A stretch of 64,000 nt of DNA from Volutella citrinella (Eukaryota; Ascomycota; Sordariomycetes; Hypocreales; Nectriaceae): assembly GCA_034401135.1 (NCBI GenBank), contig JAWZSP010000009.1, forward strand, positions 2,418,001 to 2,482,000, read 5' to 3'. This document shows positions 57,124-64,000 of the stretch, one piece after another. The position numbers and the translations under genes are program-made. The first letter of the stretch is position 1. Each line of letters begins with the position of its first letter. The notes beneath the pieces were generated by a model that was given only the letters and a program-made list of their open reading frames with translations, searched no databases and was not told the origin of the DNA.

Positions 57124-59107
57124 ATGGACCCAACTGCAAACAGAGACGACCACCCGCCAGGGACCGTCTACTTGCTCGATTGTATGCAACCCCCTCAGAC
57201 GCAGCTATATGCATTCTTTTTGAACACCTTGCTGACCTTGTAACGGCATCAACAGTCACGCCGGCCCAGGACTCGACAGAGATTGTCCTGGTCCCGAACC
57301 CATCAAGCGACCCAAATGAACCTCTTGTACGTGACGAATGGATACCAATGCTGTGCCCAAGACACTAGCTGACGTGAATGTCATTTTGACAGAACTGGAG
57401 CATGCTCCGAAAGGTCATCAACTTTGCCCTCATTTCTGCAATGACTGTCATGGCCTTCACCCTGTCAGCCCCGCCCTCGATCCCGTCCACCCAGTTATGT
57501 GTACTAACCCAGGGTCTAGTGTCACTTTCCAACCCGTATTCTGGCAGCAAATGGTTGTCGACCTCGACACCACCTTTGACAAGCTCAGCAATGGCAACAG
57601 CCTACAGCTTGCGGGCCTCGCATCTGGGTGCTTCCTCGTTATTCCCTTCGCTGTCAAGTACGGCCGCCGCCCTGTATACATTTTCTCCGTGGCATTCATG
57701 GCAGCAGGTTGTTGGTGGACATCGAGGCTTCAGTCTTATCCTGAGATGTTGGCTGCAAACTTCTTTACGGGCATGGCTGGTGCTATCAACGAGACAACCG
57801 TGCAGATGACGGTAAGTCCAGCTTTACATATGCCTAGTAAATCATCACTGACTAGGGATTCTGTGCTGGAACAGATTGCAGATCTCTTCTTCGTACATCA
57901 ACGAGCCAGAGCCAACGCTCTCTATTTCCTTGCCGTCATATTTGGTTGCTTCGTTACTCCTATCCCGGCCGGTGCCATCGCAGCTACGGCGAACTGGCGC
58001 TGGAGCTACTACGCCCTATCCATCGCCCTGACTGTTTTGTTAGTGCTTTTCGTCTTTGGCTTCGAGGAGACCAAATATGTAAAGCCACCGGGACTGATGA
58101 CGGATAATGAGAGATGCGTGAGGCTCTCTAGCACCACGGCTCAAGATGAACATGATGAGAAGGCGGGAGAAAAGGACAAGCTTCCTGAGGCAGACGGCAA
58201 ATCAGTCGCGGATGCCCAAGTCGTCCCCGCCCTCAACACCTACTGGGACCGCATGCGCCTGGTCACCCCAACCGACGAGAGTCTCTGGAAGATTCTCATT
58301 GCGCCCCTTCGTATCATCTTTCTACCACACATCCTATTCACGGCCCTTCAGTTCTCCTTCAGCATCTCTTGGCTGGTTTTGCTGATTGTCATGACATCCA
58401 TTCTCTTCTCCAGCCCCCCATACAGCTTCAGCACGGCTGGGGTTGGATATATGAACATTGGCCCATTCATTGGAGGCATCATTGGATCAATTTATGGAGG
58501 ACCCTTTTCGGATTGGTCCGTCAAGTATTTCGCCAAGCGCAACGGCGGCCTGTTTGAACCGGAAATGCGGCTGTACATCTTGGCCCCTGCGGCCCTCCTC
58601 ATGGGCGGAGGACTCATCATGTTTGGTGTCACAGCAAGTATGGTAAGTATCTAAACATCCCACCCCCTATATTCGGACTATGATACTCACAAGTCAAAGG
58701 GAATGCACTGGATTGTTCCTAGCATTGCCGGAGCACTGTTTTCTGCCGGCCTGGGGGCGATGGGCGACATCACCTTTACCTTTGTCATTGACTCGTACCA
58801 AGAAGTAAGAAACTACCCATTCCAGCCTTTCAACTGATGGTCAGTCGAATTAACGCACCTGGTGTAGGTTGTAGCTGAAGCATTCGTCGCCGTTTCGTTC
58901 CTCCGCAACATTGGCGGCATCATTCTGCCCCTGGTCCGGCCAGCAGGACAAAAGGCATTGGGGATAAAGAATCAGTTCATACTCGTAGGCGTGCTTGCGT
59001 TTGTACTTACTATGCTCCATGTTCCGATGATTATCTGGGGCAAAGCCATCAGAACCCGTCTGGCACCCCAGTATCGCGCGGCAGTGGAGAAGCTTCAAGT
59101 CAAATAG
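57124..59107 (+). CDS. Major facilitator superfamily transporter (DHA1-type)
   Basis: Seven exons, join(57124..57181, 57256..57326, 57393..57500, 57548..57811, 57875..58642, 58700..58804, 58868..59107), 537 aa; all phases agree. A cytoplasmic N-terminus ends in DPNEPLNWSMLRKVINFALI. The signature loop between TM2 and TM3 reads FAVKYGRRPVYIFS, and ADLFFVHQRARANALYF, WRWSYYALSIALTVLL and GMHWIVPSIAGALFSAGLG follow, as in fungal polyspecific drug:H+ antiporters. The central cytoplasmic loop is Asp/Glu/Lys-rich. The intron 57501-57547 is the least certain: donor GTACTA, with its best branch motif too close to the donor. It is likely a plasma-membrane exporter of small toxic molecules; no biosynthetic cluster is adjacent, so the substrate is open. 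Confidence 0.85.
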
Positions 59108-59485
59108 CTCCGAACCAAGACTTTCGGAGGGTGGGAAGCACAAAGAACCATACAGTTCTAGCGGGGGTGGGCTCTGTCACTAGCGATCTAGAGCATTGAT
59201 AAACGTACGATAGCTTGACAATTACGTGCCTCCTCATTGAAAACATCCCCAAGTATTTGTATTCTGGTTCCCTCAGATCGAGTCTGTTCCTAAAGGCTGC
59301 TGCTTTTAAAAGTATATTACTGAAGACTTATCAATGTAGCAAGGCTTATATCACCGCCACCAGCTGATGAATTTGCAATAAAACGAGTATGCACGTTTCG
59401 CCAATAAGAAAACTGTTCCGTCACCCCTCACGCTTGCTCTAACGGTCTTTCCACATCCACCCAAAACCCTCTTTTACTCACCAGC
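59108..59485. other. Intergenic, no gene seen
   Basis: 3' flank of the MFS gene and promoter of the kinase-like gene. A CT-rich, CA-rich leader (CATCCACCCAAAACCCTC) lies just before the kinase start. Nothing else recognised. Confidence 0.5.
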
Positions 59486-60271
59486 ATGGAGGTTGTCAAT
59501 CGCTATGAGACAGCCAAGGCGATTGATGGTCGACTGCAGTTCCACTGTGTCAAATTCATCGTCAAGCTCGGCGACGATTATTATGTCGGCAAGTGTAAGG
59601 ACCGAAAACAGCAACCGAATATCATGTCTGAGCTGGAAGACGTCAAACTTATTCCAACAAAAGGCCGCGGCCCAGATCTTCAGCCCAACTGGACAATCGC
59701 ATCTCTGAACGACAACAGCTATGTGAAAAGGCCGAGCCTGGAGGAGTATTTGAAGGTGAACCTGGAGAGTCAAGTCAGATGCGAAATTGAGATATGTGAA
59801 ACTCTCAGACAACATCCGCATCCAAACCTAGCGGTGTACAAAGGTTGCATTAGCATGGAAGGGAAAGTCTCCGGGCTCTCATTCAAAAAATACGAAAAGA
59901 CGCTTGTGGAGGAACTCGATTCGCAGCGACTATCAAAGCAGAGATTTATTACCGGCGAGCGACCACTAGTGAAGGATAACATGCGATGCTGGCTTGAGCG
60001 TTTACAGAGCGCTGCTGAGCACTTGCATTCTTTGGGGCTTGTTCACAATGACATCACGCCGGCAAACATTATGCTAGACCAGCATCAAACGCCCGTGCTT
60101 ATCGACTTTGGTAGCACATGTCGCATAGGGGAGTCGCTGCAAGGTATCAAGCGAACGCACGGGTGGTATGATCCAAGAGTCACCTATGCGGCAAGGGAGA
60201 ACGACCTGGATGCTCTCAAGGAACTTGAAACATGGTTGTTTGGGTCGTTGGAGGAGTTGAGGTTTGTGTGA
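59486..60271 (+). CDS. Small protein-kinase-fold protein with HND catalytic loop
   Basis: A single exon of 261 aa. The C-lobe signatures are clear: HNDITPANIMLD at residues 187-198 (catalytic loop, Asp189) and LIDFGST at 205-211 (metal-binding Asp207). The region before it (IEICETLRQHPHPNLAVYKG) matches the alphaC to beta4 stretch with Glu101 or Glu105 as partner of the ATP lysine. The glycine-rich loop is poor and the lysine is not certain (KFIVKLG or VGKCKD). HND in place of HRD is common in a fungus-specific group of small kinase-like proteins. There is no APE segment and the C-lobe is short, ending soon after DDLDALKELETWLFGS-type sequence. Catalytic activity is possible but not assured. 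Confidence 0.8.
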   Translation: MEVVNRYETAKAIDGRLQFHCVKFIVKLGDDYYVGKCKDRKQQPNIMSELEDVKLIPTKGRGPDLQPNWTIASLNDNSYVKRPSLEEYLKVNLESQVRCEIEICETLRQHPHPNLAVYKGCISMEGKVSGLSFKKYEKTLVEELDSQRLSKQRFITGERPLVKDNMRCWLERLQSAAEHLHSLGLVHNDITPANIMLDQHQTPVLIDFGSTCRIGESLQGIKRTHGWYDPRVTYAARENDLDALKELETWLFGSLEELRFV

Positions 60272-61162
60272 AAGAGAGGACATTTGAAGCACGGAATCTG
60301 GTCGTACCATTTGGTTGTCCCTTGTATTTGAACACGGCCGCTAAGTGACCGTTAGTTCCTCAAATGGTAATTGATCATCAGTGTACGTACGGGAAGCCAG
60401 AGCTCTTAGATCGTTGTCCTGGAAAAATACCCTTGCTTGTAATTGCCGAGATGACACCACGGCGAAGCAGAATATTAACGGACACTTTGGCTTCTCAGCT
60501 ATCAATAGGGTGAGTAACCAAAGCCCTGGACCTAAGGTCCCCCCCGTAAGACTTGATCATTCGGTCCTTCAACAATTGCCAACCTCCATTGCAGATTTTC
60601 CAATGTCACTATGATCCTATTTCCCTGACTGGATAACAATTACGCGGAGCCTGTTGTAAAATTTGACGCAAATGGAACCCACTAAATCTTCTCATCTGAG
60701 TTTCCGCGTATTCCCTCGCGAATCCATTGCTAACTCAGGGTTGGTGTAAACAGACCCCGTGAGACATTCACAGATACGCGTGTTGACAGTCATGTCTGGC
60801 GAATCCGTGCTGCCATCGACTTCGGGCAGTGGGGCGGACATAAGCGGGCGCCATGGTCGGATGATTTTGCCCACAGCCTTTCAAGGCCCGGATCTCCAAT
60901 GTCAGGGATCATTGCTTGCGTGGCTAAAATAAGACAGAGCCCTGGCCGCACTTATGGTAATCGCCGACGTAAGAAACAGGATTGGAGCCCTGGATCGGAT
61001 GCAGAGTTCGCAGAAACAACAAGTTTCCAAAAATAAAAACACCGAGACAGCTTCTCTCTATAAGATGATAGATCAGTCGATGCAAAGTGTTGTCTTCTAA
61101 CCTTCAATACAACAGCCACAATCGATCCCATTGCTTCCATTGATGCATCTCCACTGCTCAAG
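60272..61162. other. Intergenic, no supported gene
   Basis: Roughly 0.9 kb between two rightward genes. Short frames are without features. I see no RNA gene or repeat. Confidence 0.5.
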
Positions 61163-64000
61163 ATGCTCTCCAAAATATTAGGTGCCTGGGCGGTTTTTCT
61201 GTCCTGTCATGGGCTCGCCAATGCCGCCGAATATCCGCGATGCATAAATGTTTCGGAATACCAAGGCGGAATGTGCTGTATAGCTGGTCTGCCGTGTCCC
61301 AAGAGGGTTGATGATGAGAACACCAATACCAAGCCTACTTTGATGAATTCAGCAAGTGGAACCATCATCAGCTCTAATGGAGTACCCTCTGGATCCATCT
61401 CATCCGAGATGCTTACTACTACAAGACTGTCTGGATCGGCACCTACTCTCGTCTCTTCTGAGACTGAAGCGGTCCCTGAAACCTCCATTAAGTCCTCCAC
61501 CACATCTTCCGAGCCCCCCTCTATAGTACCTTCCAGATCAACCGACAATATGTCTGTTACATCATCCTTCGCACCGCCTCCCGATGCCTCGTCTTCCGGA
61601 TCAAGCTCCACACCGACCTCAGCCCCGCCGAGCGACGACTCTTCCGCCGTCACATCCCCTCCTACTACTCCCTCCACGAGCCAGCCCGCCGATTCCAATA
61701 TTCCAGTTCAAAGCAATATTCCCTCCAACACTGTTCCAGATGATCAAACCACTAGCACCAGTCTACCAACGATTACGAACCCGCCCGGGCTTCATACCAC
61801 GCTGGTGAGCGACCACCCTGAGTGGACATCAAATACCTGGATCACAACTGCAACCGAAGGGTCATCCGAGGCCACCATCCTTCCTGTCATTGTTGGCTGT
61901 CATGGCTGCGGGCCGTCTGGCTCAGGTGTAGTCATCTCTGGAAAGCTACCCCCCGCCAACACCCCGTTCAAGTTGCCAGGCTTGCCCCCTATCTCGCTGC
62001 CCTGTGTCCCTGTACCACTAGTGCATACCTGCGATAGTCCCCCGAAGACGCACACGGACAAAGGAAGCGGAAATGAAGCTGGCGGAGGTGGTGGTGGCGG
62101 TGGCGGCGGCGGCGGCGGAGGAGGAGGAGGAGGAGGAGGAGGAGGAGGTGGTGGTGGTGGAGGCGGCGGCGGCGGTAATGGTGATGGAGATGGCGATGGC
62201 GATGACGACGACGACGATGACGACGAAGATGATGATGAGGAAGAACATACCTCTTTCACGTCACATCCTTCAAGCAGCTGCACACAAGCAATCACTGCAA
62301 GTGATTGTCTCGTGGCCTGTACGACGTATACTGGCCCAGCAGGTGCAACGAAAACGCCAGACTGCACCACTCGGTGCACAAGGACGCATACAGGCTGCAG
62401 CGCTACAGGCACAACGTCTACCACATCAGCTGCGGCTTGCGATGCCACTGGAAAAGCTAGCTGTACTGGATGCGGTGGATGGCCAAAAGGTCCTGACTCT
62501 GATGGTGCCGGCTGGATTGAACCAGATACCAGCGACGAGGAACCCGACTTGTCTGCGAGAAACATACACCAACTTCGCAAGAGGAAGCTCGTACTGGACT
62601 CGTTGGGGCCATGCGAGATCCAGGACCCCAAAAAGAGGCCCAAGTTCCCCCCCAATCCCCCAGGGCCGAATACGATGAAGAACGAAAAGAAGGGCGAACT
62701 ACACCCCGCGGTCAAGAAGGTTTGGCGTTGGTGGGCGATTGACAGCGAATGCGACGCATCCATTATACAACTAAACCATGAGGAATACAGCGCCAGGTTT
62801 CCCAACTGGGAAACGGACCGTGGTAATTCGCCCTCAGTTGACCACGTGTTTGAGAAGAGTTTTCTCAAAGACTTCTTTGCAGTTATTCTCAGCAAGACTG
62901 CGCCTGACATTCGAAAGTCGACCGATATTGAGGGTCAAAATCAAATCAATTGCGAGAACTTGGAGTACTATACGTGGGATGAGAATGCAAAGGTGAAAAA
63001 TCGCCTACAGGCTGTTTTCGACACATTCCCCGGCACAAAGGGCCGCCACGAAGAGTTTTGTGGAATGCAAATGCTGCTAAATGGAGGGGCAAAGGTATTT
63101 ATTTCTCTGCAGCTATGAACACCATTGGAAGACAAGGAAAGCTGACACAAGTTCCATAGGGGACAATTACCCAAACCTTTGGCGACCTTACACTCCAGTT
63201 AATGACAGACAGAAAGAAGAGACGGGTGATTGACTTATCAAGCTGGGAGGCCTTTGAGGACCACTTGGAAAAGAACTTGCTGGCATTCATTGAGAAGGTT
63301 GCAACAGGCGTCGTCTTTTTCAACCACGAGAAGTCAATCGAAATCATGAAGGCGCATAACATCCGAATCTACCAGGAGTTGTAAGTTTTGGTTGTCAAGT
63401 ATTGTTGGGTTTTGGAGCTAACTTGGCCGTGTAGCCTCAAGATTGACCAAGCGAACTGCCATCTAGAGGGCATATGGTCTTTTGCAGCACAGTGGAAGGC
63501 GTACATAGAGGCTCGTTTTCACGGCACAGAACAGCAGTCCATCAACCGCTGGGTCAGTTATGCAAAGGATGAGCTATTGCCCGTCATTGGGAACTTTCTG
63601 GACCGGAGTAAAATGCCTGCCGACTGGCTGCAAGACGACAAGAAAAAGAAGAAGCTGGATGGGTGGGATGACAGACTGAGGAAAGCTCAGGCTCGCACGT
63701 ATTCAGTCGACTTTGAGTGGGACTGGCCGGTGGCTGCTCGCCAGGAGGGTGCCTTCTGCGCCCTACCAACAACCATGTCAACAAAGACTCGGACACAAAC
63801 GTCGACGGTGGAAACTTCTGGGTCGGAAACGACTGCAGCAGAGTCGTCCGGGGCGGCAATGTCTGGCCAGCCAACGACGACGAGACACGTTCCTGACCAG
63901 CCAACAACCACAGGAAAGCCATGCGTCAAGGACTCGGATTGCAACTTTGAGTGCGAGGAAGGGGCAGAGTCTGCCTGCTTCATCATCTCACTCATTCATG
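61163..64000 (+). CDS. Large secreted low-complexity protein of unknown family (runs off right edge)
   Basis: Exons 61163..63094, 63160..63380 and 63435 to beyond the edge; introns of 65 and 54 nt with phase-consistent junctions. Signal peptide MLSKILGAWAVFLSCHGLANA, then a short Cys motif (GGMCCIAGLPC), a long Ser/Thr/Pro-rich stalk, about 30 consecutive Gly and an Asp/Glu run. A Cys-rich segment follows (SSCTQAITASDCLVACTTYT, DCTTRCTRTHTGC), then a dibasic region (RKRK) that could be a processing site. The globular part has KVWRWWAIDSECDAS, SVDHVFEKSFLKDFFAVIL and ENLEYYTWDE; the last exon starts LKIDQANCHLEGIWSFAAQW and enters a second Thr-rich stalk with CVKDSDCNFECEEG at the edge. The DHVFE block recalls catalytic or metal sites of some nuclease and toxin-like domains, but this is a guess. 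Probably cell-wall or extracellular. Confidence 0.72.
62082..62240. repeat. GGN/GAN microsatellite coding poly-Gly then poly-Asp
   Basis: GGT/GGC/GGA codons run for about 30 triplets and pass into GAT/GAC/GAA triplets, all in frame in the 61163 gene. Prone to length change. Confidence 0.9.

Noticed and set aside
61900..62910. 336-codon open frame on the minus strand with long Pro and Ser runs
   Set aside because: It is the antisense of the poly-Gly/Asp region of the 61163 gene; the low-complexity DNA keeps several frames open.

Overview
The window is nuclear DNA of a filamentous ascomycete. The coding DNA is GC-balanced, genes carry short introns (about 45-110 nt) with GTRNGY-type donors and CTAAC/CTGAC-type branch sites, and the families are typical of Pezizomycotina: a HET-domain protein, a STAND/ankyrin N-terminal domain, small secreted proteins, CE16 and GH43 enzymes, and an MFS drug/H+ antiporter. 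Long AT-rich blocks in which CpA/TpG are almost absent are characteristic of repeat-induced point mutation (RIP). A Sordariomycete, perhaps Hypocreales, is my inference; nothing in the sequence names the species.

Layout. 1-31.4 kb is a gene-bearing arm: a STAND-type N-terminus cut by the left edge; a secreted GH43; a large ankyrin protein; a GPI-type protein; a cysteine-rich effector candidate; a divergent pair of unknown-family genes (the right one frameshifted); a membrane-anchored CE16 esterase; a HET-domain gene; a 568-aa secreted cysteine-rich protein; a zinc metalloprotease; a DUF7730-like gene. This is followed by a decayed amine/amide-metabolism neighbourhood (frameshifted amidase, copper amine oxidase fragment, class-III aminotransferase fragment, an apparently intact EutQ-like cupin plus a broken duplicate, and an intact SDR).

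31.76-52.57 kb is gene-free, RIP-decayed repeat DNA. It resolves into a nest: a TRIM-like miniature element (C) was invaded by a Ty3/gypsy element (A), whose gag was invaded by a related Ty3/gypsy element (B). Each insertion can be followed through matching 5-bp target duplications. A solo LTR of the same family lies just outside and escaped RIP. A second AT block (54.26-55.83 kb) shares about 260 bp with the first and runs into a RIP-mutated copy of the DUF7730 locus at 24 kb.

52.6-64 kb resumes coding DNA: a small secreted cysteine protein whose stop codon touches the second AT block, a 7-exon MFS transporter, a small kinase-fold protein with an HND catalytic loop, and a large secreted poly-Gly/Asp protein cut by the right edge.

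No coordinated new pathway is proven. The most distinctive signals are the nested mobile-element stack with its structured miniature element, the RIP relic of a host gene next to candidate effectors, and several secreted proteins of unrecognised family. Exon structures were worked out by hand from splice signals and reading-frame continuity; no homology search was possible.
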